Of a stretch of DNA of 39,312 bases, positions 22,867-31,163 are shown one piece after another. Source of the DNA: a virus; the IMG/VR virus record IMGVR_UViG_3300010354_013078, positions 1 through 39,312 of that record; one strand, 5' to 3'. Each line of letters begins with the position of its first letter. Position 1 is the stretch's first letter. Made by a program: the position numbers and the translations under genes. Below the pieces are notes generated by a model that was not told the DNA's origin, ran no database searches, and saw nothing but the letters and a program-made list of their open reading frames with translations.

Positions 22867-23537
22867 TTTCTTTTATTATTCCTTGGAATGAAAGCTCGGA
22901 TAGCTATAGGTCACAATCCTTTTCTTTGGTCAAGGATTATATAAGCTCGGTTCCTGATTCAGAACTTGTTGTCGGATACGATACGGATAATCCGATGAAC
23001 CGATCCAAGGCTCGCAATAATGCGTTTCTCCAGGCAAAGGGCGATTTTCTTGTTATTCTTGATGCAGATACATATGTATCTATTGATTCTATTTATGATG
23101 CAATTGATATTGTTAGATCAAAAAATACTTGGGTAGTTCCATACCGAGATTATTATAATTTAACACAAGAGTTTACTGATAAAATTTTTAATAATTTTTT
23201 CGATAAAAAAGATTTATCTCTCTTGGAAAAAGAAGAGTTTATTGAATATGAGTTCAAGATTCTTTCTTGGGCTGGAGCACTTGTTCTAACTAGAGATATG
23301 TATAGTGATGCCGGTTTTTATGATGAACGATTCAAGGGTTGGGGCTGGGAAGACGTTGCGTTCAGATTGAAGCTAGATAATACAGTTGGTAAGCATGTTA
23401 GATGTGGCTCTTATATCTCGCATCTATGGCATCCAAGGGGAGATGCGAACTTCAATACAGAACATGAACTTAGAAATAGAAATCTCTTTAACAAAGATTA
23501 CGCTTTGAGATATGGTTGGACAGATGAAAGAATTTAG
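22863..23537 (+). CDS. Family 2 glycosyltransferase with galactosyltransferase-type C-terminus
   Basis: The 224-residue enzyme starts ISFIIPWNESSDSYR and has KARNNAFLQAKGDFLVILDAD (DAD metal site). GFYDERFKGWGWEDVAFRL matches the Glyco_transf_7C segment of galactosyl- and N-acetylgalactosaminyl-transferases, and SHLWHPRG follows. The sugar is probably galactose-type, but this is inference from family. Confidence 0.85.
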   Translation: MISFIIPWNESSDSYRSQSFSLVKDYISSVPDSELVVGYDTDNPMNRSKARNNAFLQAKGDFLVILDADTYVSIDSIYDAIDIVRSKNTWVVPYRDYYNLTQEFTDKIFNNFFDKKDLSLLEKEEFIEYEFKILSWAGALVLTRDMYSDAGFYDERFKGWGWEDVAFRLKLDNTVGKHVRCGSYISHLWHPRGDANFNTEHELRNRNLFNKDYALRYGWTDERI

Positions 23538-24327
23538 TTTTAAAAATCTTGGATTGGCAGGAAGATTAGGCAATCAGTTGTGGCAGATTGGTTGGACTCT
23601 TGGTGAGGCAGCAAGGCTTGGTGGAGCTGGCGTTGTTGTGCCAGATTGGGAGTACCGACCTTTCTTTTCTATTCCAGAAGATCTATTTGCTAAAGCCGAT
23701 GAATTCTCTATTGATGGTGGTTTCGAGTATTATCAAGAGCTTCATTATTGGGATGGGATCAAGGACGATATCTGGTCGATGTTTCAGGCTTCTGAATTAG
23801 CAGCACTTGAGACTTCTCGCTATGTTGGAGATAGAGCTGATCTGATGAGGGAGCATGGATGTTCTGTTCACCACAGGCTTGGTGATTATGTAAATCATCC
23901 AAACCATTTTCCAATTCCTACACCAAAGTATTATAGAGACTCTATGAAAAAGGTTTTGGAAGAAGATCCAGACACAATATTTTATGTGTTTTCAGATTCA
24001 ATCAAACAGGTAATATTTAATTACAATTCAGATGAATTTACTTCAAATCTTTTAGAAGATAAGAAGATTGTTTTCTTTAAGGGAGTTCCAAGGCCAGTAG
24101 AAGTTGTTGATAGAAAAGGTGAGCCATCTGATTGGCTAGATTTATTTAGTATGTCAATGTGCAAAAATCACATCATTGCTAACTCTACATTTTCTTGGTG
24201 GGGCGCGTTTCTTTCAGAATCACGCCATGCGTATTATCCTTCTACTTGGTTTGGTAAAGATCCTGCAGTTAAAAATATTCCTTGGAGAAGGATGATTCCT
24301 TCAGATTGGACTGAGGTGCAATGTTAA
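23524..24327 (+). CDS. GT11 alpha-1,2-fucosyltransferase-like enzyme
   Basis: The 267-residue enzyme has the GT11 motifs: GRLGNQLWQ near 14-22, HHRLGDY (the HxRxGDY donor site) and ANSTFSWWGAFL near the C-terminus. GT11 enzymes transfer L-fucose from GDP-fucose in alpha-1,2 linkage. I prefer the ATG at 23524 (GGA just upstream) over one at 23512. No GDP-fucose synthase is in the window; the GDP-mannose epimerase-like enzyme at 26818 may supply a related GDP-L-sugar. Confidence 0.92.
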   Translation: MKEFSFKNLGLAGRLGNQLWQIGWTLGEAARLGGAGVVVPDWEYRPFFSIPEDLFAKADEFSIDGGFEYYQELHYWDGIKDDIWSMFQASELAALETSRYVGDRADLMREHGCSVHHRLGDYVNHPNHFPIPTPKYYRDSMKKVLEEDPDTIFYVFSDSIKQVIFNYNSDEFTSNLLEDKKIVFFKGVPRPVEVVDRKGEPSDWLDLFSMSMCKNHIIANSTFSWWGAFLSESRHAYYPSTWFGKDPAVKNIPWRRMIPSDWTEVQC

Positions 24328-24920
24328 TCGAATGGCAAGAGCTTTCAAGATTTTTTGATACACCCATAACCGGAGTTCTTCATGTTGGTGGTCATTTGGC
24401 TGAAGAGGTAGATATCTATCAGCACAATAAGATCAGTAACGTTGTTTGGGTTGAGGCAGATCAGAGAAGAGCTGAGAAGATAAGAAAGATTGTTCCAACA
24501 TCTCATCAGGTAATTTGCGCTGTTGTTGGAGATGAGATTGGTAAAGAGGTTGTCTTTCACGAAGCTAATAATGGTCAGTCAAGTTCTATTCTTGAGCTAG
24601 GCACACATTCTGAGGTACATCCAGAAGTTGAATATATTTCTTCTAGAACTGTAAAGATGGATACAATTCAGAATCTTGGTATTGAGAAAGATTTCAACTT
24701 TTTGAATCTTGATATTCAGGGTGCTGAACTTCTTGCTCTTAAGGGTATGGGTAGTCTTCTTGAAAATGTTGACTATATTTATACTGAAGTAAATGAAAAA
24801 GAACTTTACGAAGGTTGCTGTCTTATTTCTGATCTTGACGAGTTTCTGGCTGGATTCGATCGTGTACTCACTGAGATGACTCCTTTTGGATGGGGAGATG
24901 CTTTTTATGTCAGATCTTAA
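24321..24920 (+). CDS. FkbM-family methyltransferase (first copy)
   Basis: The 199-residue protein has the FkbM pattern: TGVLHVGGHLAEEVDIY (SAM loop), VVWVEADQR, FNFLNLDIQGAELLALKG and VDYIYTEVN. FkbM enzymes O-methylate small molecules and sugars with S-adenosylmethionine. In a glycan operon it probably adds a capping methyl group to a sugar. It overlaps the fucosyltransferase gene by seven bases. Confidence 0.88.
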   Translation: MLIEWQELSRFFDTPITGVLHVGGHLAEEVDIYQHNKISNVVWVEADQRRAEKIRKIVPTSHQVICAVVGDEIGKEVVFHEANNGQSSSILELGTHSEVHPEVEYISSRTVKMDTIQNLGIEKDFNFLNLDIQGAELLALKGMGSLLENVDYIYTEVNEKELYEGCCLISDLDEFLAGFDRVLTEMTPFGWGDAFYVRS

Positions 24921-25551
24921 ATTTGATACAGAAAACAGTATGTGGATTAGGCCAGATACTTCTGACCAATTTGTTCTAAACGAAATTTTTTTAGCTGATG
25001 TTTATTATATTGCAAATATGCAAAAAGTATCTTTTGCTTTAGACATAGGAGCAAATATCGGAGCTTTCTCTTCAAGACTGTCTAGAAGATTTCCTGACTG
25101 TAAAATTATTTCTGTTGAGCCAGAACCAAGCAACTTCTCTGTTCTTCAAAAGAATTGCTCAGCTAATCCAAATATTACATTGATCAATAAGGCTGTTTGG
25201 TCTCACTCTGATGGGGTTGAGATATTTGCTGATTCTGGTGGCACTGCTGTTGTATCTAATGATGAATCTTTTCTTGTTGATTCAATTTCTTTTGATGAAC
25301 TTGTTAAAGATTTCGAATATATTGACTTGATGAAAATGGATGTTGAGGGTGCTGAAGTTGAAATAATACTCAATGCTTCTCCTGATTCTCTCAGAAAGAT
25401 TTCTAAAGTAACTGGAGAGTTTCATGGATATGATCCAAGATGGGGTGATTGGGTTAGATATCTTGGAGCATTTTTCGAGTTAACAATCATTCCGCATGAG
25501 TATCCAGATCATCCTTATGGTGGAATGTTTTATGGCACAAGGAGAGTCTGA
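24907..25551 (+). CDS. FkbM-family methyltransferase (second copy)
   Basis: The 214-residue protein has ALDIGANIGAFSSRL (SAM-binding GxGxG-like loop), ISVEPEPSNFSVLQKN and the FkbM hallmark DLMKMDVEGAEVEIIL. The start at 24907 has GGGGAG nine bases upstream and overlaps the preceding methyltransferase by 14 bases. It is not a close copy of the first FkbM gene, so the two probably act at different sugar positions. Confidence 0.9.
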   Translation: MSDLKFDTENSMWIRPDTSDQFVLNEIFLADVYYIANMQKVSFALDIGANIGAFSSRLSRRFPDCKIISVEPEPSNFSVLQKNCSANPNITLINKAVWSHSDGVEIFADSGGTAVVSNDESFLVDSISFDELVKDFEYIDLMKMDVEGAEVEIILNASPDSLRKISKVTGEFHGYDPRWGDWVRYLGAFFELTIIPHEYPDHPYGGMFYGTRRV

Positions 25552-26297
25552 TGAAATTTCAGATAGTAGTTGCCAGTTATAATTCTATGGATTGGCTTCC
25601 AAGGACATTATCTTCAATTGCTGATCAGTCCTATAGAAATTTTAATGTTTGTGTTGTTGATGACGCATCAACAGATCGAAATCAAGCGAAGTTCGTTAAG
25701 TCTTTCTGCGATGATCAAGATTGGATTAGTATTCTCCATAAAAAGAATATGGGAGCACTCTATTCACAGGTTGAGGCAATTAACGCATTAGATCCAGATG
25801 ATGAAGATGTTATTGTTTGGGTTGATGGGGATGATTGGCTTTTCAATAGAAATGTTCTTAGAAAACTTGAGAATATTTATTCAACTGGAAACTATTTGAT
25901 GACTTATGGTAACTACGTTACAGAGCCTGAGTCTAAGACTTGTCCACAGCCAACTGCTTATCCAAGAGAAGTCGTTTTATCGAATGGTTACAGAAAGGCT
26001 GGATATACACATGGATTACTTTTTAATCATTTGAGAACTGTTAAATATTCGCTCTTCAAGCACCTTGACGAATCTGACTTCACTTGGCCAGATGGTTCTT
26101 GGTTCAAATGCTGTGGGGATACTGCTGTAATGATCCCATGCCTTGAACTTGCTGGTGGAAGATATAAATACATAGATACTCCACTATACGTATACAACAC
26201 GATTAATCCAGTTTCTGATTGGCGTAGGCAGTCTCCAGAAATTGATAGAACTCATTTATATATTTTAAAAACTCTTAAGGAGAAGAATCCTTTATGA
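25551..26297 (+). CDS. Family 2 glycosyltransferase
   Basis: The 248-residue enzyme has the classic GT2 start FQIVVASYNSMDWLPRTLSSIADQSYRNFNVCVVDDAST, the metal site WVDGDDWL, and a C-terminal domain with TAVMIPCLELAGGRYKYIDTPLYVYN, as in capsule and teichoic-acid transferases. It shares one base with the upstream stop. Confidence 0.88.
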   Translation: MKFQIVVASYNSMDWLPRTLSSIADQSYRNFNVCVVDDASTDRNQAKFVKSFCDDQDWISILHKKNMGALYSQVEAINALDPDDEDVIVWVDGDDWLFNRNVLRKLENIYSTGNYLMTYGNYVTEPESKTCPQPTAYPREVVLSNGYRKAGYTHGLLFNHLRTVKYSLFKHLDESDFTWPDGSWFKCCGDTAVMIPCLELAGGRYKYIDTPLYVYNTINPVSDWRRQSPEIDRTHLYILKTLKEKNPL

Positions 26298-26821
26298 AAG
26301 ACGAGCAAGAATTTTATGACTTAGTTCTCTCTGTTCGTGGAGATAGAAATATCTTTGTTGAAACCGGAACAGCAGTTGGCGAAACCACTGCTTGGGCTTC
26401 CGAACATTTTGACAAAGTTATTTCTATAGAATTTATGGATGATCTTTATCGTTCTTGTATTGAAAGATTTTGGGATACAAATAATGTAAAAGTTATTCAT
26501 GGAGATTCAAGTGATTGGATTGAGTTATTTGAGTTTCATATAGCAGATGATGCTGTATGGTTTCTTGATGCACATAATATTAATCGATCTGATGGATTGT
26601 TGCCTCCATCTGAAACTCCTATTATTAAAGAGTTGAAAACAATTTTTACGGATTTTGAGAGACCTTCTCATGATCATATTGTTATTGTTGATGATTTGAG
26701 ACTCTTTGGATCTGAGGAGGGATATCCTTCTATGTCAGATATCCACAATCTATCCAATCTTTATAATTTTGATATTGAAATCAATCGTTCTATGGATCTT
26801 TTTATTGCGAGTAAATCATGA
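26294..26821 (+). CDS. Class I SAM-dependent methyltransferase-like protein
   Basis: The 175-residue protein has FVETGTAVGETTAWA (a SAM-loop variant), KVISIEF (motif II acidic residue), VIHGDSSDW and AVWFLDAHN, typical of class I methyltransferases used on glycans. It is shorter than the FkbM proteins and of a different group. It is coupled to both neighbours by four-base overlaps. Confidence 0.75.
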   Translation: MKDEQEFYDLVLSVRGDRNIFVETGTAVGETTAWASEHFDKVISIEFMDDLYRSCIERFWDTNNVKVIHGDSSDWIELFEFHIADDAVWFLDAHNINRSDGLLPPSETPIIKELKTIFTDFERPSHDHIVIVDDLRLFGSEEGYPSMSDIHNLSNLYNFDIEINRSMDLFIASKS

Positions 26822-27789
26822 GTAATTTAGTTGTTGCTGGGGCTGGCGGTTTTATCGGTGGTCACTTAGTTAAGAAGCTTATTGGTCAGGGACATTCAGT
26901 TGTGGCCGCTGATATCAAGCCAGTAGACCAGTGGTATCAGGTGCACCCAGAGGCTAGAAATGAATTCAACTGTGATCTTCGTGATTATGCCGCTTGCTTT
27001 GCAGTAACAATCGATGCAGATACCGTTTACAATCTCGCTGCAGATATGGGTGGGATGGGATTCATTGCTACTCACAGAGTTGACTGTATGCAGTCTGCTT
27101 TGGTCACTATCAATATGCTGAGAGCATCTGAGGCCAATGGTGTTTCAGATCTCTTTTATGCATCTTCTGCCTGCGTCTACAACGATGAAGTTCAGCAAGT
27201 TGAGCAGGTCTCTCTCAAAGAGTCAGATGCTTGGCCAGCAGATCCAGAGCCGGGTTATGGCATGGAAAAATTGTTTGGCGAAGAGATCGCAATGTTTTAT
27301 AGAGATGAAACAGATCTCAATACTGTAATTGCTAGATTCCACAATATCTTTGGCCCTAATGGTACTTACCGTGGCGGAAGGGAAAAGGCTCCCGCTGCAA
27401 TCTGCAGAAAAGTTGCAGTTGCTTCAATTACTGGAGACAAGGTAATTGAAATTTGGGGTGATGGAAATCAGACAAGATCATTTCTTTACATAGATGAATG
27501 TCTTGATGGAATTGAAAGAATGATGGATTGTTCTTACGATAAGCCACTTAATCTTGGAAGTAGCGAATTAGTTTCAATTAATCAGCTAGTAACTATCGTT
27601 GAAGAAATTGCTGGTATTACTCTGAATAGAGCGTACAACCTTGATGCACCTCAGGGTGTTAGAGGTAGAAATAGTGACAATACTCTAATTGAGCAGATTC
27701 TTAATTGGAAGCCAACTGAGTCTTTGAAGAGTGGTCTTGAGAAAACTTATTCTTGGGTTTATGATCAAGTATATAATGATATGATCTAA
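26818..27789 (+). CDS. GDP-mannose 3,5-epimerase-like short-chain dehydrogenase
   Basis: The 323-residue enzyme is an extended short-chain dehydrogenase with GAGGFIGGHL (NAD site), NLAADMGGMGFI, a Ser/Ser-Ala-Cys-Val-Tyr loop and YGMEK as the catalytic Tyr-x-x-x-Lys. The AADMGGMG loop and the SSACVY serine and cysteine resemble GDP-mannose 3,5-epimerases, which make GDP-L-galactose from GDP-mannose. RGGREKAPAA and GDGNQTRSFLY are typical of the C-terminal substrate domain. It may supply a GDP-L-sugar to the GT11 enzyme. Its last codons contain the late promoter. Confidence 0.85.
   Translation: MSNLVVAGAGGFIGGHLVKKLIGQGHSVVAADIKPVDQWYQVHPEARNEFNCDLRDYAACFAVTIDADTVYNLAADMGGMGFIATHRVDCMQSALVTINMLRASEANGVSDLFYASSACVYNDEVQQVEQVSLKESDAWPADPEPGYGMEKLFGEEIAMFYRDETDLNTVIARFHNIFGPNGTYRGGREKAPAAICRKVAVASITGDKVIEIWGDGNQTRSFLYIDECLDGIERMMDCSYDKPLNLGSSELVSINQLVTIVEEIAGITLNRAYNLDAPQGVRGRNSDNTLIEQILNWKPTESLKSGLEKTYSWVYDQVYNDMI
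27757..27785 (+). promoter_or_regulatory. Phage-type promoter for the packaging and capsid operon
   Basis: GTTTAT (27757-27762), 17 bases, TATGAT (27780-27785), inside the 3' end of the epimerase gene. The expected start is near 27792, exactly where a GTCCC/GGGAC hairpin begins. It matches the sites at 15110 and 18992. Confidence 0.7.
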
Positions 27790-27791
27790 AT

Positions 27792-27809
27792 GTCCCTAAA
27801 TATTGGGAC
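27792..27809 (+). other. Hairpin at the predicted 5' end of the late mRNA
   Basis: GTCCC (27792-27796) pairs with GGGAC (27805-27809) around an AT-rich loop. There is no T-tract, so it is not a typical terminator. Placed at the predicted start of the late transcript it may protect the 5' end or act as an operator. A related GTCCCTGAATTTGGGCC lies at 2333-2349. Confidence 0.45.
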
Positions 27810-27833
27810 GATTAGTTCGTAATATTGGATACC

Positions 27834-28487
27834 ATGACTGACGATTTTGATATTAGCCAAATCATTGATGATGATGACGAATCTCTGGTTCTTGGAGTAG
27901 ACGTTACTACTCCATCTGGTGCAACTGTTAAAGTAATGAATCAAGCTGAGGCTGATTATTACGACCAAGTTCACGCTAGATATTTGACTGACAATAAGTT
28001 TAAGAACGTTTCAGATATTCTTGAGCTTGACAGAATTATTATCATGGAACTTATGTGCTATAGGTGGGGTATATGGATTCTTGCTGAAGAGGATTATTAC
28101 GGTAGAAAAATTAATCCTACTGAAGTTCAGAAATCTATTGAGACTTATTCACGAGAGATTCGTGGAATCAAGAAGGATCTTGGTATTGATAAGTCAACCC
28201 GAGATAAGGATAAGGGCGACTCAGTTGCTGAGTATATCCAGATGCTTGGCATCAGAGCTAAAGAGTTCGGAATCACAAGAAACGAACAGGCTGCTAAGGC
28301 CATAGAACTCGTGATGGAAGCTAGGGCTTTGATCACTCTTTATGAGAATTCTTCAGTTTCCGAAAGAAAAGAATTCGGAGCAAGTATGGAGAATTTAATA
28401 GATTGGTTTAAGAATAGATTTAAAGAGTTCGAACAGATTGATTCTACTCTTAGAAAAAATCAGGCAACTTGGATTCGTGATTTGTAA
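27834..28487 (+). CDS. Protein of unknown function, possible small terminase subunit
   Basis: I use the ATG at 27834 rather than a TTG nine bases earlier. The 217-residue, mostly helical, charged protein precedes an HTH protein and the large terminase, the usual place of a small terminase subunit. A middle basic/acidic helix pair (SREIRGIKKDLGIDKSTRDKDKG) and a late coiled region fit an oligomeric DNA-binding role, but no family motif is recognised. No clear ribosome site is present. Confidence 0.55.
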   Translation: MTDDFDISQIIDDDDESLVLGVDVTTPSGATVKVMNQAEADYYDQVHARYLTDNKFKNVSDILELDRIIIMELMCYRWGIWILAEEDYYGRKINPTEVQKSIETYSREIRGIKKDLGIDKSTRDKDKGDSVAEYIQMLGIRAKEFGITRNEQAAKAIELVMEARALITLYENSSVSERKEFGASMENLIDWFKNRFKEFEQIDSTLRKNQATWIRDL

Positions 28488-28999
28488 TGTCAAAGAAAAC
28501 TTCTTGGGACAAGAGATACGAAAAAATTAAATCAATGTATCCAAGCATTGATGATGTTGACTGGTCTGATGCTATAGAGCATGACGAAGTTTTCATCAAA
28601 ATGCTTGGTGATGTTCTTAAATCGGAGAGAAAAGTTTCTACTCCAGGAAAGCGTCCAAGCCTTACCAAGAGCGATGGTTTGGAAAGACTCAATAAGATTC
28701 TTGATAGAGACTATTCTTCGGCAGAGTTTGATAAGGCTTTTAAGGCTCTTTCTGCTGGAAGATCCGTTCGTTCTTTAAATGTAAAAACTGGTTTAAGTAA
28801 GTCTCATATTCAGAGATTATTAACTGGGCAAGACTCTCCTTCTATGGAAGTTATAGAAAAGATTGCTGCTGCCTTTAATAAGCATCCTTCTTATTTTCTT
28901 GAGTATAGAATTTATTTTGTTTTAAATGCCTTTAATTCATTGCTTATCAAGAATCCAGAAACTGCTACTTCTTGGTATAAAAAAATGATTGGTGGATAA
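28487..28999 (+). CDS. HTH protein next to the large terminase, candidate small terminase
   Basis: The 170-residue protein has a xre-like helix-turn-helix at about 104-135 (SVRSLNVKTGLSKSHIQRLLTG, then PSMEVIEKIAAAF), followed by a helical tail. It overlaps both neighbours by TAATG. The DNA-binding domain immediately before the large terminase makes it another candidate for the small terminase subunit that recognises the packaging site; the preceding gene is the alternative. Confidence 0.65.
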   Translation: MSKKTSWDKRYEKIKSMYPSIDDVDWSDAIEHDEVFIKMLGDVLKSERKVSTPGKRPSLTKSDGLERLNKILDRDYSSAEFDKAFKALSAGRSVRSLNVKTGLSKSHIQRLLTGQDSPSMEVIEKIAAAFNKHPSYFLEYRIYFVLNAFNSLLIKNPETATSWYKKMIGG

Positions 29000-30621
29000 T
29001 GAGCGTTTACGAGAATCTTTCTGAAGAGGAATGCTATCTTTATTCAATACTTATGGATGAGTCAGGTCTTGACTTAGCAGAATTTTCTTATCTTGATGAA
29101 ACTCAAGATGACAATGTTTTCAGGGCATGGCCAGTTCAGTGGTTCTGGTGGAGGTCTAAAGAGCAGAAACAGATTGATAGAGGTAGTCGTTCTGTTGGCA
29201 AGTCTCTTTCAATCAAGTTCAGAGCCTTTGCTTTTCCATTTGTTTGCCCTGGCGAGGAGATGGTCATTACTGCCCCAGAGGGAATCCACCTTGATGCAGT
29301 AACTGACAATATTGAATCTCTTTATACAAATAATAGGCTTGCAAAAGAAATGATCGCAAAGGGTCGTGGCGGTATTAAGCATAGGCCATTCATGATTAAC
29401 TTTGTTAATGGTGGCCGTATTATTGGACGAATCCCTCAGCGTGATGGTAAGGGTCTGAAGGGTACTCACCCTCTTTGGCTAGAACAGGATGAGGCTTCAG
29501 ATTTTCCTGAACAAGCATGGGCTGAGATTATTGAAACTGTAAAGATCCAGAATCCTCGCGCCCGTTGGCGTGCTCATGGTGTGACTCGTGGTATTGGTGG
29601 CGGCTTCGATGAGCGTTGTCAACCTGATAGCGGTTGGCAGGTCCACGCTTTGCCTGCAATGTTTCGCCCTAACTGGACTAATGAAGAGCGTGAACAGAAG
29701 ATTCAAGAGTATGGTGGACACGCAGATTCTGTTGATTATAGAAGAAATATTTTGGGTCTTCCTGGTGATCAGAATTCACCAATCTTTGTTCTTTATAGAC
29801 TTATGGCTTCTACTGATGTCGATATTGGCAGTAACTATAATGAGTTTGAATATACTTCACTTGAGATTGATGAAGCTGCTGTAAGAGAATATGGATCTAT
29901 AATCCCTCTTCTAGATCTTCCAGGTAGCCATAGATCTTATAAGCGTTTTTGGATTGGGATGGACCTTGGTTGGACTATTGCTCCAACTTCTATTGTCATC
30001 TTTGCTGAGGATAATAAGACTAAAAAAGGTAAGAATTGCCTGAAGTTACTTGCCAGGATTCTTTTGAAGAAAGTTGCTGCACCAGATCAGGCAGATGCAA
30101 TTCTCCATCTTCTTGATCTGTATAGGCCAGTTGCTTTGGCTATGGACTCTACTGGGGCTGGTTTGCCTCTTTTTGATTATGTCCAGAAAGCAACTAGGGA
30201 AGATCCAAATCTTAAGGCATTGACTTCAAGGATTAAGGGATACAACTTCTCTGAAAAGATTATCGCTGAGTTTGATGATTCAATTCCTATTGATGAGAAT
30301 TCTCCAGATGGCTACAAAGAGGCAGCTATTCATAGGAATGTTCTTGAGTGGAGTACCGATATTCTTAGAAACATGGTTGATGAGCAGAAGCTAATTCTTC
30401 CATATGACAAATCGATTATTGCAGAATTTCAAGGACAGACTTGGACTTTTGCTAGGTCAGCTATGGATTCCTATGGTAGAAAGAGGATTTTTAGCAATGG
30501 AAACTTTCATACGCTTGATGCGTGCCGCATGGCAGTGTTGGCTTACCAGCAGCAAGTCATCGAAGATTTCATCAACAGCAACGACAGGCAGTGGGAGCCA
30601 CCGCCCATGCTCTTTCTCTGA
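28999..30621 (+). CDS. terL: Terminase large subunit
   Basis: The 540-residue protein has an ATPase domain with Walker A GSRSVGKS at 62-69 and Walker B LWLEQDEAS with D164/E165. The RNase H-like nuclease domain has D322 (GMDLGWT), D383 (AMDSTGAG) and D506 (HTLDACRM). It cuts and pumps DNA into the prohead with the portal. Its last 125 bases are also read by the following zinc-ribbon frame. Confidence 0.96.
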   Translation: MSVYENLSEEECYLYSILMDESGLDLAEFSYLDETQDDNVFRAWPVQWFWWRSKEQKQIDRGSRSVGKSLSIKFRAFAFPFVCPGEEMVITAPEGIHLDAVTDNIESLYTNNRLAKEMIAKGRGGIKHRPFMINFVNGGRIIGRIPQRDGKGLKGTHPLWLEQDEASDFPEQAWAEIIETVKIQNPRARWRAHGVTRGIGGGFDERCQPDSGWQVHALPAMFRPNWTNEEREQKIQEYGGHADSVDYRRNILGLPGDQNSPIFVLYRLMASTDVDIGSNYNEFEYTSLEIDEAAVREYGSIIPLLDLPGSHRSYKRFWIGMDLGWTIAPTSIVIFAEDNKTKKGKNCLKLLARILLKKVAAPDQADAILHLLDLYRPVALAMDSTGAGLPLFDYVQKATREDPNLKALTSRIKGYNFSEKIIAEFDDSIPIDENSPDGYKEAAIHRNVLEWSTDILRNMVDEQKLILPYDKSIIAEFQGQTWTFARSAMDSYGRKRIFSNGNFHTLDACRMAVLAYQQQVIEDFINSNDRQWEPPPMLFL

Positions 30622-30886
30622 AATTGTTTGTCTGCAATGTGGAGATTCAGATCCAAAGCTTAGGGGCCTTGAAGATTCTTTTAAGTTTTGGGTATGTGAT
30701 GATTGTTTTGAACTTTGGTTTATACAGATAGATAGTTCTAACAATATTAATCTCGTTTATCCATTCGAATGTTTCATTTTAAGATCACAGAATCTTGCTG
30801 ATGCTGTAAGGTTGGCAATTGATTTCAATGGTCTTAATGACGTAAATGGAGGTAGAAAGTGGAAAAAAGCTCTTCAGAAGAGGTAG
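30497..30886 (+). CDS. Zinc-ribbon protein overlapping the terminase end
   Basis: The clear part, after 30622, encodes CLQCGDSDPKL and VCDDCFELW, a C-x2-C...C-x2-C ribbon, then a short alpha/beta tail ending KWKKALQKR. No ATG, GTG or TTG lies between the terminase stop and the ribbon, so the start must be inside the terminase gene. I prefer the ATG at 30497, which has AAGAGGA nine bases upstream, giving 129 residues. Other in-frame ATGs are at 30404, 30473 and 30518. It overlaps the next gene by 28 bases. The function is unknown. Confidence 0.6.
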   Translation: METFIRLMRAAWQCWLTSSKSSKISSTATTGSGSHRPCSFSEIVCLQCGDSDPKLRGLEDSFKFWVCDDCFELWFIQIDSSNNINLVYPFECFILRSQNLADAVRLAIDFNGLNDVNGGRKWKKALQKR

Positions 30887-31161
30887 TTAAGGGTTGGCGA
30901 GAGGAACTTTTGGGTTATTTGAGGGAAATGGGTGAATTCGGAAACCTAGATGATCCTTCAAAAATCCTAAAGAAACTTTCTGGTTTTTCTGCCAGAGCAA
31001 CCTATATGAATAATCTAATTGGTTCTTCTAAGAACCGTTTGCTAAATGAGTTCAAGTTTGAAGAGATTGTTCCATTCCTGAAAGAGACCGATTTCCAGTT
31101 CAAGATTTGGTCACGAGTAGCATCTATCAATACTTCCGAGTGGGAAATGAGTAAGGGGTAA
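30859..31161 (+). CDS. Small helical protein of unknown function
   Basis: The 100-residue protein starts at a GTG with GGAGG six bases upstream. It is helical and charged (EKSSSEEVVKGWREELLGYL ... LKKLSGFSARATYMNNLIG). It lies two bases before the portal gene. It may be a head-assembly cofactor by position; no family is recognised. Confidence 0.65.
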   Translation: MEKSSSEEVVKGWREELLGYLREMGEFGNLDDPSKILKKLSGFSARATYMNNLIGSSKNRLLNEFKFEEIVPFLKETDFQFKIWSRVASINTSEWEMSKG

Positions 31162-31163
31162 AA

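Noticed and set aside
30404-30496. Starting the zinc-ribbon protein at the ATG at 30404
   Set aside because: It would extend the overlap with terL to 218 bases and has no good ribosome site; the ATG at 30497 has one.
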